Shown piece by piece: positions 23,376-34,623 of a stretch of 64,000 bases of DNA. Source of the DNA: Zea mays (taxonomy: Eukaryota > Streptophyta > Magnoliopsida > Poales > Poaceae); contig NC_050097.1 of the NCBI RefSeq assembly GCF_902167145.1, forward strand, positions 43,694,095-43,758,094, written 5' to 3'. The stretch's first letter is position 1; every line of letters starts with the position of its first letter. The notes under the pieces are model-generated. The model was not told the origin of the DNA. It did no database searches and was given only the letters and a program-made list of their open reading frames with translations. The translations under genes and the position numbers were made by a program.

Positions 23376-26300
23376 TCAATCCAAGTTCCGCGAATCTAAG
23401 ACATTTAGCTCACTACGCAGCCTGCAAAAGGTCTTCTCATCTAGAGGCTTGGTAAAGATATCGGCTAGCTGGTTCTCGGTGCTAACATGAAACACTTCGA
23501 TATCTCCCTTTTGCTGGTGGTCTCTCAAAAAGTGATGTCGGATGTCTATGTGCTTTGTGCGGCTGTGTTCAACAGGATTTTCCGCCATGCGGATAGCACT
23601 CTCATTATCACATAGGAGTGGGACTTTGCTCAGATTGTAGCCAAAGTCCCGGAGGGTTTGCCTCATCCAAAGTAGTTGCGCGCAACACTGTCCTGCAGCA
23701 ACGTACTCGGCCTCAGCGGTGGATAGGGCAACGGAAGTTTGTTTCTTAGAGTTCCACGACACCAGGGACCTTCCTAAGAATTGGCACGTCCCCGATGTAC
23801 TCTTCCTATCGACCTTACATCCAGCATAGTCGGAATCTGAGTATCCAATTAAGTCAAAGTTAGACCCCTTAGGATACCAGATCCCGAAGCAAGGCGTAGC
23901 GACTAAATATCTCAGTATTCGCTTCACCGCCACTAAGTGACACTCCTTAGGATCGAATTGAAATCTAGCACACATGCATACACTAAGCATAATATCCGGT
24001 CTACTAGCACATAAATAAAGTAAAGACCCTATCATTGACCGGTATGCTTTTTGATCAACGGACTTACCTCCTTTGTTGAGGTCGGTGTGTCCGTCGGTCC
24101 CCATCGGAGTCTTTGCGGGCTTGGCGTCCTTCATCCCAAACCGCTTCAGCAAGTCTTGCGTGTATTTTGTTTGGGAGATGAAGGTGCCGTCCTTGAGTTG
24201 CTTCACTTGGAACCCAAGGAAGTAGTTCAACTCGCCCATCATCGACATCTCGAATTTCTGCGTCATCACCCTGCTAAACTCTTCACAAGACTTTTGGTTA
24301 GTAGAACCAAATATTATGTCATCGACATAAATTTGGCACACAAACAAATCACCATCGCAAGTCTTAGTAAAAAGAGTTGGATCGGCTTTCCCAACCTTGA
24401 AAGCATTAGCAATTAAAAAGTCTCTAAGGCATTCATACCATGCTCTTGGGGCTTGCTTAAGTCCATAGAGCGCCTTAGAGAGCTTACACACATGGTCGGG
24501 GTACCGTTCATCCTCGAAGCCAGGGGGTTGCTCCACGTACACCTCCTCCTTGATTGGCCCATTGAGGAAAGCGCTCTTCACATCCATTTGGTACAACCTG
24601 AAAGAATGGTGAGCGGCATATGCTAGCAAGATACGAATCGATTCTAGCCTAGCCACAGGAGCAAACGTCTCCTCAAAGTCCAAACCTGCGACTTGGGCAT
24701 AACCTTTTGCCACAAGTCGAGCCTTGTTCCTCGTCACCACCCCGTGCTCGTCCTGTTTGTTGCGGAACACCCACTTGGTTCCCACAACATTTTGCTTGGG
24801 ACGAGGCACGAGTGTCCAAACTTCATTGCGCTTGAAGTCGTTGAGCTCCTCCTGCATGGCCAACACCCAGTCCGGATCTAGCAAGGCCTCCTCTACCCTG
24901 AAAGGCTCATTAGAGGAGACAAAGGAGTAATGCTCACAAAAATTAACTAATCGAGATCGAGTAGTTACTCCCTTGCTATTGTCACCCAAAATTTGGTCGA
25001 CGGGATGATCCCTTTGAATCACCGCTCGAACTTGGGTTGGAGGTGCCGGTTGTGCTTCTTCCTCCATCACTGGATCATCTTGTGCTCCCCCTTGATCACA
25101 CGCCTCCTTTTGATGAACCTGTTCATCGTCTTGAGTTGGGGGATGCACCGTTGTTGAGGAAGAAGGTTGATCTCGTTCATCTTGTTCCTGTGGCCGCACT
25201 TCTCCAATCGCCATGGTTCGTATAGCGGCCGTCGGAACACTTTCTTCATCTACATCATCATAATCAACAACTTGCTCTCTTGGAGAGCCATTAGTCTCAT
25301 CAAATACAACGTCGCTAGAGACTTCAACCAAACCCGATGATTTGTTGAAGACTCTATACGCCTTTGTATTTGAGTCATAACCTAACAAAAAACCTTCTAC
25401 AGCTTTGGGAGCAAATTTAGAATTTCTAGCCTTCTTCACTAGAATGTAGCACCTGCTCCCAAATACACGAAAGTAAGATACATTGGGTTTGTTATCGGTT
25501 AGCAGCTCATATGAAGTCTTCTTGAGGAGGCGGTGAAGGTAGACCCTGTTGATGGCGTGGCAAGCCATGTTCACGGCTTCCGACCAAAAACGCTCGGGGG
25601 TCTTGAATTCTCCAAGCATCGTCCTCGCCATATCGATTAGCGTCCTGTTCTTCCTCTCTACCACACCATTTTGCTGTGGTGTGTAGGGAGCGGAGAACTC
25701 GTGCTTGATCCCTTCCTCCTCAAGGAACTCCTCCACTTGAAGGTTCTTGAACTCGGACCCGTTGTCGCTCCTTATCTTCTTCACCTTGAGCTCAAACTCA
25801 TTTTGAGCTCTCCTGAGGAAGCGCTTGAGGGTCCCTTGGGTTTCAGACTTATCCTACAAAAAGAACACCCAAGTGAAGCGTGAAAAGTCATCAACAATAA
25901 CTAGACCATACTTACTTCCTCCTATGCTCAGATAGGCGACGGGTCCGAAGAGGTCCATATGCAGCAGCTCCAGAGGTCTTGACGTGGTCATCACATTCTT
26001 GCTGTGATGTGCTCCACCCACTTGTTTACCTGCTTGACAAGCTGCACAAGGTCTATCTTTTTCGAAATGAACATTGGTTATACCTATCACGTGTTCTCCC
26101 TTTAGAAGCTTGTGGAGGTTCTTCATCCCCACGTGTGCTAAGCGGCGATGCCACAACCAGCCCATGCAAGTCTTAGCCATTAAGCATGCATCTAGACCGG
26201 CCTCTTCTTTTGCAAAATCAACTAAGCAAAGTTTGCCGTCTAGTACACCCTTAAAAGCTAGTGAACCATCACATCTTCTAAAGACAGACACATCTATGTT

Positions 26301-26582
26301 TGTGAATAAACAGTTATATCCCATATTGCACAATTGACTAACAGATAGTAAATTGTAACCAAGAGACTCAACTAAAAACACATTGGAGATAGAGTGCTCA
26401 TTGGAAATTGCAATTTTACCTAACCCTTTTACCTTGCCTTGATTCCCATCACCGAAAATAATTGAATCTTGGGAATCCTTATTCTTGACGTAGGAGGTGA
26501 ACATCTTCTTCTCCCCCGTCATATGGTTTGTGCATCCGCTGTCGATAATCCAGCTTGAACCCCCGGATGCATAAACCTGCAA
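23376..26582 (-). pseudogene. pol: E3 pol: protease, integrase, RT, RNase H (one internal stop)
   Basis: The frame begins in the gag overlap and reads LQVYASGGSSWIIDSGCTNH, with the protease DSG triad. It continues with the integrase zinc-binding HRRLAHVGMKNLHKL and CAACQAGK, then the integrase core. The core's acidic residues are seen in [18 protein letters not shown] and the Glu of the [14 protein letters not shown] block. The RT follows ([39 protein letters not shown]), then RNase H ([31 protein letters not shown]). A single TAG at 25854-25856 splits it inside the integrase after FSRFTWVFFL, and the same frame resumes at once. From 25784 to 23376 an unbroken 802-codon frame remains. All other motifs look intact. 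Confidence 0.9.
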
Positions 26583-26589
26583 GACAAAT

Positions 26590-28983
26590 TTAGGCTTGGG
26601 TCTTAGGTACCCAACTCATGTTGGGTCCTACAAGGTTAGCACAAATATCCTTAGGGACCCAAATGCAAGTTTTGTCTCCCTTGCATCTTGCCCCTAATTT
26701 TCTAGCAACTATTTTCCTATCCTTTCTACAAATAGCAAAGGAAGCATTTAAGGCACGATACATTGTAGAGGGACCATTCATAACTTTTCTAGGAACATTG
26801 ACAACATTTTTCCTAGGCATATTATGAACAACATTTCTCCTACCAATATTTCTATCATGCACATAGGAAGAACTAGAAGCAAACATAGCATGAGAATCAA
26901 AATCATCATAAGCATTATAACTCCTATAAGCATTTCTAGTTTGTCTCCTATCATGGTACATAAAAGCATGGTACTTTTTAGCACTACTAGCCATAGGAGC
27001 CTTCCCTTTCTCCTTGGCGGAGATAGGAGCCTTGTGGCTTGTCAAGTTCTTGGCTTCCCTCTTGTAGCCAAGTCCATCCTTAATTGAGGGGTGTCTACCA
27101 ATCGTGTAGGCATCCCTTGCAAATTTTAGCTTATCGAAATCATTTTTGCTAGTCTTAAGTTGGGCATTAAGACTAGCAACTTCATCATTTAATCTCGAAA
27201 TTGAAACTAGGTGTTCACTACATGCATCAATATCAAAATTCTTACACCTAGTACAAATTATAACATGTTCTACACAAGAATTAGATTTATTTGCTACTTC
27301 TAATTTAGCATTTAAATCATTGTTAACACCTTGTAAAGTAGAAATGGTTTCATGACAAGTAGATAATTCACTAGAGAGCATTTCATTCCTTTTAATTTCT
27401 AGAGCAAGAGAGTTTTGTGCACTAACAAATTTATCATGCTCCTCATATAAAAGATCCTCTTGTTTTTCTAGTAATCTATTCTTGTCATTCAAAGCATCAA
27501 TCAACTCATTAATCTTATTAATTTTAGATCTATCTAATCCCTTGAATAAGCATGAGTAATCTATCTCATCATCATCACTAGACTCATCCTCACTTGAAGT
27601 ATAAGTACTAGTATCATGAGTGCTTACTTTCTTCTCCCTTGCCATGAGGCAAGTGTGATGCTCGTTGGGGAAGAGAGATAACTTGTTGAAGGCGGTGGCG
27701 GCGAGTCCTTCATTGTCGGAGTCGGAGGAGGAGCAATCCGAATCCCACTCCTTTCCGATATGTGCCTCGCCCTTGTCCTTCTTGTAATGCTTCTTCTTCT
27801 CCCTTTTGTTCCCCTTTTCCTGGTCACTTTCATTATCGGGACAGTTAGCAATGAAATGACCAATCTTACCACATTTGAAGCACGAGCGTTTCTCCTTTGT
27901 CTTGGTCTTGCTTGGCTGTCCCTTGCGACCTTTAAGCGCCGTCTTGAAGCGCTTAATGATGAGGGCCATCTCCTCATTATTTAGCCCGGCCGCCTCAACT
28001 TGCGCCACCTTGCTTGGTAGCGCCTCCTTGCTCCTCGTTGCCTTGAGAGCAATGGGTTGAGGCTCATGAGTAGGACCGTTCAACGCGTCGTCCACGTATC
28101 TCGCCTCCTTGATCATCATTCGCCCGCTTACGAACTTCCCAAGAACTTCTTCGGGCGACATCTTGGTGTACCTGGGATTTTCACGAATGTTGTTCACCAA
28201 ATGAGGATCAAGAACGGTAAAGGACCATAGCATTAGGCGGACGATGTCGTGGTCCGTCCATCGCGTGCTTCCGTAGCTCCTTATTTTGTTGATAAGGGTC
28301 TTGAGCTGGTTGTATGTTTGTGTTGGCTCCTCGCCCCTTATCATTGCGAATCGTCCAAGCTCGCCCTCCACCAACTCCATCTTGGTGAGCAGGGTGACAT
28401 CATTCCCCTCATGAGAGATCTTGAGGGTGTCCCAGATCTGCTTGGCATTGTCCAAGCCGCTCACCTTATGGTACTCGTCCCTGCACAAGGAGGCTAGCAA
28501 CACAGTAGTAGCTTGTGCATTTTTATGAATCTGTTCATTAATAAACATGGGACTATCCGTACTATCAAAGTGCATTCCACTCTCTACAATCTCCCATATG
28601 CTAGGATGGAGAGAGAACAAGTGACTACGCATTTTGTGACTCCAAAATCTGTAGTCCTCTCCATCAAAATGAGGAGGTTTACCAAGTGGAATAGATAGTA
28701 AATGAGCATTAATACTTTGAGGAATACGAGAGTAATCAAAAGAAAAGTTCGAATTGACCGGTTTCTTTCTCTCGTAGTCGTTGTGGTCGTCGTCCTTTTG
28801 GGAGGAAGTAGACTCATCGCTGTCGTAGTAGACGATCTCCTTGATGCGTCTTGTCTTCTTCTTCTTCCCATCTTTGCGTCTGTGGCCCGAGCCCGAGTCG
28901 TTGGACTTTTCATCCCTTGGCTCGTTGACGAAGGACTCCTTCTCCTTGTCGTTGATCACGATTCCCTTCCCTTTAGGATCCAT
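26590..28983 (-). CDS. gag: E3 gag, nucleocapsid/capsid polyprotein
   Basis: An intact 797-codon frame starting MDPKGKGIVINDKEKESF, shortly after the primer site. Gag proteins package the element's RNA into virus-like particles. The N-terminal part has a charged linker, then the copia gag (UBN2-type) core (GKPPHFDGEDYRFWSHKMRS, KTLINKIRSYGS) at about residues 90-300. A CCHC zinc knuckle, CFKCGKIGHFIANCP, lies near residue 370. A coiled-coil-like, Asn/Leu-rich region follows (LIDALNDKNRLLEKQED). It ends WVPKTQA, a frame different from pol (the two starts differ by a non-multiple of three), so pol expression would need a frameshift. Whether this is programmed or a mutation cannot be judged from one copy. 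Confidence 0.9.
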   Translation of the reverse strand: MDPKGKGIVINDKEKESFVNEPRDEKSNDSGSGHRRKDGKKKKTRRIKEIVYYDSDESTSSQKDDDHNDYERKKPVNSNFSFDYSRIPQSINAHLLSIPLGKPPHFDGEDYRFWSHKMRSHLFSLHPSIWEIVESGMHFDSTDSPMFINEQIHKNAQATTVLLASLCRDEYHKVSGLDNAKQIWDTLKISHEGNDVTLLTKMELVEGELGRFAMIRGEEPTQTYNQLKTLINKIRSYGSTRWTDHDIVRLMLWSFTVLDPHLVNNIRENPRYTKMSPEEVLGKFVSGRMMIKEARYVDDALNGPTHEPQPIALKATRSKEALPSKVAQVEAAGLNNEEMALIIKRFKTALKGRKGQPSKTKTKEKRSCFKCGKIGHFIANCPDNESDQEKGNKREKKKHYKKDKGEAHIGKEWDSDCSSSDSDNEGLAATAFNKLSLFPNEHHTCLMAREKKVSTHDTSTYTSSEDESSDDDEIDYSCLFKGLDRSKINKINELIDALNDKNRLLEKQEDLLYEEHDKFVSAQNSLALEIKRNEMLSSELSTCHETISTLQGVNNDLNAKLEVANKSNSCVEHVIICTRCKNFDIDACSEHLVSISRLNDEVASLNAQLKTSKNDFDKLKFARDAYTIGRHPSIKDGLGYKREAKNLTSHKAPISAKEKGKAPMASSAKKYHAFMYHDRRQTRNAYRSYNAYDDFDSHAMFASSSSYVHDRNIGRRNVVHNMPRKNVVNVPRKVMNGPSTMYRALNASFAICRKDRKIVARKLGARCKGDKTCIWVPKDICANLVGPNMSWVPKTQA

Positions 28984-29017
28984 CTCTTCGGGCGGTTAGT
29001 CCCTTTGTGAAGAGAAC

Positions 29018-29030
29018 GGCTCTGATACCA
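29018..29030 (-). promoter_or_regulatory. E3 primer-binding site (tRNA-iMet)
   Basis: Minus-strand TGGTATCAGAGCC, two bases inside the 5' LTR. It matches the 3' end of plant initiator methionine tRNA, the usual primer of plant copia elements. Confidence 0.92.
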
Positions 29031-29032
29031 AT

Positions 29033-30284
29033 TGAGAGCACCTAGAGGGGGGGGGTGAATAGGTGATCCTGTGAAACTTAAACTTATAGCCACAAAAACT
29101 TGTTAAGTGTTAGCACAATAATCACCAAGTAGCTAGAGATGAGTCTCAACAAAACACAATACCACAAGAGATCAAACACAGAGATGACACAGTGGTTTAT
29201 CCCGTGGTTCGGCCAAGACCAACGCTTGCCTACTCCACGTTGTGGCGTCCCAACGGACGAGGGTTGCAATCAACCCCTCTCAAGCTGTCCAAAGACCAAC
29301 TTGAATACCACGTTGTTTTGCTTTGCCTTTCAATATCCCGTTTGCGAGGAATCTCCACAACTTGGAGCCTCTCGCCCTTACACTTGAAATTCACAAAGAA
29401 ATACGGAGTAAGGGAGGGATTAGCAACACACACAAATCCACAGCAAAATGTGCACACACACGGCCAAGAATCGAGCTCAAAAGACTATCTCAAAGTTCTC
29501 ACTAGAACGGAGCTCGAATCACTGAGAATGACAAACGAATGCGCAAAGACTGAGTGTGGATGATCAAGAGTGCTCTAAGGTTGCTTGGTGTTCTCCTCCA
29601 TGCGCCTAGGGGTCCCTTTTATAGCCCCAAGGCAGCTAGGAGCCGTTGAGAGCAAATCTGGAAGGCTGATCTTGCCTTCTGTCGACTGGTGCACCGGACA
29701 GTCCGGTGCACACCGGACACAGTCCGGTGCCCGATTTCTTTCCTTAAACGGCGCAGCCGACCGTTGGCTGCCAGAGAGCCGTTGGCGCACCGGACATGTC
29801 CGGTGCACACCGGACAGTCCGGTGCCCCCTTCTAGCCGTTGGCTCGGCCACGTGTCGCGCGCAGATTCCGCGGCCGACCGTTAGCCCGGCCGACCGATGG
29901 CTCACCGGACAGTCCGGTGCACACCGGACAGTCCGGTGAATTTTAGCCATACGCCGTCGGCGAATTCCCGAGAGCGGCCACTTCGCTCGAGGCAGCCTGG
30001 CGCACCGGACACTGTCCGGTGCACCACCAGACAGTCCGGTGCCCCAGACCGAAACAGCCTTTTGGCTGTACACAGCCAACTCTTCTCTTTTCTTCTTCTT
30101 TCTGTTTCTAATACTTAGACAAGTATATTAGTACACAAAACCAATGTACTAAGACTTAGAAACATACCTTTGCTCTTGTTTTGCACTTTGTTCATCCATA
30201 ATCATGAATCCACATTTAAGCACTTGTGTTGGCACTCAATCACCAAAATACTTAGAAATGGCCCGAGGGCACATTTCCCTTTCA
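29033..30284 (-). repeat. E3 5' LTR
   Basis: 1252 bp, the partner of 21336-22586 with about 13 substitutions and small indels. It has a minus-strand TATAAAAG box at 29616-29623 and the same palindrome cluster. This copy would drive E3 transcription. Confidence 0.92.
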
Positions 30285-31290
30285 CTTCTCCGGCAGCGGG
30301 GGGCACCAAGATGGGCGCGTTCGTGAGGAGCGTCTTCAAGTTCCCGAGGGCTTCCTCGGCCTCAGGGGTCCAAGTGAAGCACTCGGCCTTTCTTAAGAGG
30401 CGGTACAGAGGTAGGCCTCTTTCGCCGAGGCACGAGAAGAAACGGCTCAGATCCGCAAGGCATCCCATGACCCTCTGTACGCCTTTCAAGTCTTCGATGG
30501 GGCCCATGTTGGTGATGGCCGCAATTTTCTCCGGGTTGGCCTCAATGCCCCGCTCGGAGACGATGAACCCCAATAGCATGCCTCGGGGGACTCCGAAGAC
30601 ACACTTCTCGGGATTGAGTTTCATGCCCTTCGCCTTGAGACACCGGAATGTCGTTTCAAGGTCGGAGAGGAGGTCGGAGGCTTTCCTCGTCTTGACTACG
30701 ATGTCATCGACGTAAGCCTCGACCGTTCGACCAATGTGTTCGCCAAACACGTGGTTCATGCACCTTTGGTATGTCGCACCCGCATTCCTCAAACCAAATG
30801 GCATAGTAACGTAGCAGTACATGCCAAAAGGTGTGATGAAAGAAGTCGCGAGCTGGTCGGACTCTTTCATCCTGATTTGGTGATACCCTGAGTAGGCATC
30901 GAGGAAAGACAGGGTTTCGCACCCAGCAGTGGAATCCACGATTTGATCGATGCGAGGCAAAGGGTAGGGAACCTTCGGACATGCTTTGTTTAGACCATTG
31001 TAGTCTACACACATCCGCCATTTCCCTCCTTTCTTTCTCACAAGCACAGGGTTGGCAAGCCATTCGGGATGGAATACCTCTTTGATGAACCCCGCGACCA
31101 TCAGCTTGTGGATCTCCTCGCCTATGGCTCTGCGCTTTTCTTCGTCGAATCGGCGCAGAGGCTGCTTCACGGGTCGGGCTCCAGCTCGGATATCCAGCGA
31201 GTGCTCGGCGACATCCCTCGGTATGCCAGGCATGTCCGAGGGACTCCACGCAAAAACTTCGGCGTTTGCGCGGAGAAAGTCGACGAGCAC
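30285..31290 (-). pseudogene. pol: E1 pol, first half: reverse transcriptase
   Basis: Reads VDFLRANAEVFAWSPSDMPG into a Ty3/Gypsy RT: HPEWLANPVLVRKKGGKWRM, CVDYNGLNKACPK, FLDAYSGYHQIRM, FGLRNAGATYQRCMNHVFG and the catalytic AYVDDIVVK. The GLRNAGATYQR wording is typical of the Tat clade. The frame is open from the in-frame TAG that follows the protease region (about 31297-31299) to the E3 insertion at 30284/30285, after which pol resumes at 21335. The target copy CTTCT is duplicated on both sides. Confidence 0.9.
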
Positions 31291-31296
31291 AACTTC

Positions 31297-32244
31297 CTAT
31301 TTGGGGTCGAGCTCGGAGCCGATCCGGATCTGCTTGGAGGCGTCGTTGCTGGGGTCGAGAGGGACGGACTTAACCGTCTCTGCTGGCTCGAAGTTGCCGG
31401 CATGGCGCTTCACGTCTGGCGCCTCCTTGGAGAGGCTCTCCAGGTCGGCGATGAGGGCCTCGGCGTACTCCACGCACTCCACGTCGCATCCGTACGCATG
31501 TCGATACGTGGGGCTGATGGTGATGACCCCGTTGGGGCCCGACATCTTGAGCTTGAGGTAGGTGTAGTTGGGGACGGCCATGAACTTGGCGTAGCATGGC
31601 CTCCCCAGTACTGCGTGGTAGGTTCCTCGGAACCCGACCACCTCGAACGTGAGGGTTTCCCTTCGGAAGTTGGAGGGAGTCCCGAAGCAGACGGGCAGAT
31701 CGAGTTGTCCGAGGGGTTGGACGCGTTTTCTGGGGATGATCCCGTGAAAAGGCGTCGCGCCTGCCCGGATCGAGGACAGATCGATCCGCAGGAGCCCGAG
31801 GGTCTCGGCGTAGATGATGTTGAGGCTGCTGCCTCCATCCATGAGGACCTTGGTGAGCCTGACGTTGCCGATGACGGGGTCGACAACGAGCGGATATTTC
31901 CTCGGGCTCGGCACGTGGTCGGGGTGGTCGCCCTGGTCGAAGGTGATGGGCTTGTCGGACCAGTCTAGGTAGACTGGTGCCGCCACCTTTACCGAGCAGA
32001 CCTCCCGACGCTCTTGTTTGCGGTGCCGAGCCGAGGCGTTCGCCACTGGCCCACCGTAGATCATGAAGCAGTCGCGGACCTCGGGGAACTCCTCTGCCTT
32101 GTGATCCTCCTTCTTGTCGTTGTTGTGGGCCCTGCCACCTTCCGCAGGTGGCCTGGCCTTGTGAAAGTGGCGCCGAAGCATGACGCACTCCTCAAGGGTG
32201 TGCTTGACGGGCCCCTGATGATAGGGGCATGGCTCCTTGAGCAT
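31297..32244 (-). CDS. E1 gag tail and aspartic protease
   Basis: An open frame starting at MLKEPCPYHQGPVKHTLEEC, a Cys/His-spaced zinc-knuckle-like motif. It leads into the retroviral-type protease (VLMDGGSSLNIIYAETLGLL; Asp followed by Gly-Ser-Ser) and the flap region (GFRGTYHAVLGRPCYAKFMA). In nature it would be internal to gag-pol: the frame upstream is disturbed in this copy. It ends ELDPK followed by TAG, the same stop at the same codon as in E2, and RT continues in the same frame after it. Confidence 0.8.
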   Translation of the reverse strand: MLKEPCPYHQGPVKHTLEECVMLRRHFHKARPPAEGGRAHNNDKKEDHKAEEFPEVRDCFMIYGGPVANASARHRKQERREVCSVKVAAPVYLDWSDKPITFDQGDHPDHVPSPRKYPLVVDPVIGNVRLTKVLMDGGSSLNIIYAETLGLLRIDLSSIRAGATPFHGIIPRKRVQPLGQLDLPVCFGTPSNFRRETLTFEVVGFRGTYHAVLGRPCYAKFMAVPNYTYLKLKMSGPNGVITISPTYRHAYGCDVECVEYAEALIADLESLSKEAPDVKRHAGNFEPAETVKSVPLDPSNDASKQIRIGSELDPK

Positions 32245-32411
32245 CTTGTCGAAGAGATTGGCACCTCCGGGAGGTTTCCGAGGGTTCTTGTACTCAGCGG
32301 CGGTGACAAGGTCCGTGTCGTCGGTGTCGCGTTTCGCTTGAGACTTTTTTTGCCCTTCTTCTTAGTGCCGTGCTGAGTGGACGCCTCGGGGACATCTTCC
32401 GGCTGGCGGCC

Positions 32412-34563
32412 CTAGGGCTGCTTGTCCTTCCGGAAGATGGCCTCAACCGTCTCCTGGCCAGAGGCGAACTTGGTGGCGATGTCCATCAGCTCGCTTGCCC
32501 TGGTGGGGGTCTTGCGACCCAGCTTGCTCACCAGGTCGCCGCAGGTGGTGCCGGCGAGGAACGCGCCGATGACATCCGAGTCGGTGACGTTGGGCAGCTC
32601 GGTGCGCTGCTTCGAGAATCGCCGGATGTAGTCCCGGCGAGACTCTCCCGGCTGCTGGCGGCAGCTTCGGAGATCCCAGGAGTTCCCAGGGCGCACGTAC
32701 GTGCCCTGGAAGTTGCCGGCGAAGGCTTGGACCAGGTCGTCCCAGTTGGAGATCTGCCCCGGAGGCAGATGCTCCAGCCAGGCTCAAGCGGTGTCGGAGA
32801 GGAACAAGGGGAGTTTGCGGATGATGAGGTTGTCATCGTCCGTTCCACCCAGCTGGCAGGCCAGTCGGTAGTCTGTGAGCCACAGTTCCGGCCTCGTCTC
32901 CCCCGAGTACTTTGTGATAGTAGTCGGGGTTCGGAACCGGGTCGGGAACGGCGCCCGTTGTATGGCCCGGCTGAAAGCCTGCGAACCGGGTGGTTCGGGC
33001 GAGGGACTCCGATCCTCCTCGCTGTCGTAGCGCCCCCCACGCCTAGGGTGGTAGCCTCAGCGCACCCTCTCGTCGAGGTGGGCTCGACGGTTGCGGTGGT
33101 GGTGCTCGTTGCCGAGGCGACCCGGGGCCGCAGGCGCTGTGTTGCGCGTGCGCCCGGTGTGGACCGAGGCTTCCCGCATAAATCGGGAAGTCGCAGCGCG
33201 ATGCTCCGAGGGGTACCCCTGCCTTCGGGAGGCAGAGCTTTCGGCCTGTCGGACCGCGGCATCCTCCAGGAGATTCTTGAGCTCAACCTGGATACGCCGC
33301 CCTTCGGTGGTCGATGGTTCCGGCATCGCGCGGAGTAGTATTGCTGCCGCAGCCAGGTTCTGGCCGACCCCACTGGAAGCCGGTGGCGGCCTTGCCCTGA
33401 CGTCGTCGGCAATGCGGAGCTGGACAGCCTTGCCCTGACGTCGTCGGCAATGCGGAGCTGGATGCCCTGGGGCAGATGACGCGCTTCTCCGACCGAAGCT
33501 CGGTCTGCCCATTCCTGCCCGATGTTCCGCCGGAACTGCTCAAGTGTTCCTGCTCCCTCGTTGAGCCTGGCCTCCACTCGCGGATTTGCTCGAGCTGCGC
33601 GTCCTGACCCCCCGCGGGGACTGGGACCACAGCTAGCTCCCGAAGGATGTCAACGCGAGGCGCAGGCCTAGGGGGGTCGCCGTTTTCCGGCATACCAAGA
33701 TGGTTGCCTTCGCCGGGACCCCCTAGATCGACATGGAAACATTCACGACTTGGGCCGCAGTCCTCGTCGCCGAAGCTACGGCTACCGTCGGAACAATTGG
33801 AAAGGCAGTAGTCGCATGCGGTCATGAAGTCCCGCATGGCACTGGGGTTACCGAGCCCGGAGAAATCCCAACAAAAGTCGGGCTCGTCATCTTCCTCGGA
33901 ACCCGAGGGTCTGTAGGTCGAGACGGCCGTCAGCCGGTCCCAGGGTGACCGCATATGATACCTAGAAGGGTTTGAACACGCCTTTATAAAAGCGTCCACC
34001 AAAGCGGGGTCGCTCGGTGTGTCGCAGCTGGATCTAAAAGGCACGAGATGGGAATCGGTCGGTACCTCCTGATCGACGGGTGGTGACAAAGTCGCGTCAG
34101 GGGCGGACTGCACCGTTGTCTCAGGTACGAGGGTGACGCCCAGCAAGTCCCTCGCGAGCGTGCTGGCGTCGTTCGTTCGCTTGGAGTTGGCGCGTTGCGG
34201 GGAAACGACGCTCGTCTTCGTCTCAGACGCGAGGTTGTCGCCCGACGTGTCCCCCGTTGGGGCGCCAGCGCCGTCGACTCGCTCGACAGCCGACGAGGTG
34301 CTGCCTCCAGCTTGGCCATGGTTGCCTCGCTTCCTCCTCCATCGGCGGGGGAGGCGACGGGACAAACCCGAATGTTGTTCTTCCGCCACGTGGGGAAGAC
34401 GTCGTTGATTCCGCCGCCGGCGGGCGGACTGTCGGCCGCCATTGTCGCTGTCGCGCGGCGGAGGAAGGAGTATCATGTCGTAGACGCCGTCGAGGGACAT
34501 GAACTCAAGATTCCCGAAACGGAGAATCGTCCCGGGTTGGAGAGGTTGCTGGAGACTACCCAT
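32412..34563 (-). pseudogene. gag: E1 gag (frameshifted)
   Basis: It starts MGSLQQPLQPGTILRFGNLE shortly after the primer site and is 426 codons long before the frame is lost. The gag core (YRLACQLGG, LFLSDTA-AWLEHLPPGQISN, then NSWDLRSCRQQPGESRRDYI and FLAGTTCGDLVSKLGR) follows in other frames, with a TGA in the LEHLPP neighbourhood and a stop after FRKDKQP. A roughly 42-bp segment containing GACGTCGTCGGCAATGCGGA is tandemly duplicated at about 33390-33465. E2 has one copy, so this is a private mutation of E1. Confidence 0.8.
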
Positions 34564-34603
34564 CTGGAGCTTGACGGGAAGCTGTTCGTCAACACGCAGC
34601 AGG

Positions 34604-34621
34604 CCCCTACCTGGCGCGCCA
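34604..34621 (-). promoter_or_regulatory. E1 primer-binding site
   Basis: Minus-strand TGGCGCGCCAGGTAGGGG, two bases from the 5' LTR end. It is identical in E2 (37918-37935). TGGCG-type primer sites are usual in the Tat clade; I do not assign the tRNA. Confidence 0.82.
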
Positions 34622-34623
34622 AC

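Larger units (their letters stand above)
21336..30284 (-). mobile_element. E3: Ty1/copia SIRE-type retrotransposon (Opie/Ji-like)
   Basis: A complete element with TSD CTTCT (21331-21335 and 30285-30289) and LTRs at 21336-22586 and 29033-30284. The primer site is complementary to initiator tRNA-Met (minus strand TGGTATCAGAGCC, 29018-29030). The polypurine tract is AAAAAGGGGGAGATT on the minus strand (22587-22601). Gag and pol read right to left. Domain order protease, integrase, RT, RNase H is the copia order. The gag start and LTR style match Opie/Ji of the SIRE/Maximus lineage. By eye the LTRs differ at about 13 positions in 1.25 kb, so it is younger than its host E1. It lies inside E1's pol. 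Confidence 0.92.

Noticed and set aside
31069..31968. 299-codon plus-strand frame opposite E1 protease and RT
   Set aside because: Mirror of the GC-biased pol sequence. The same mirror frame appears opposite E2 (40534-41412, minus), which reflects shared pol sequence, not a gene.
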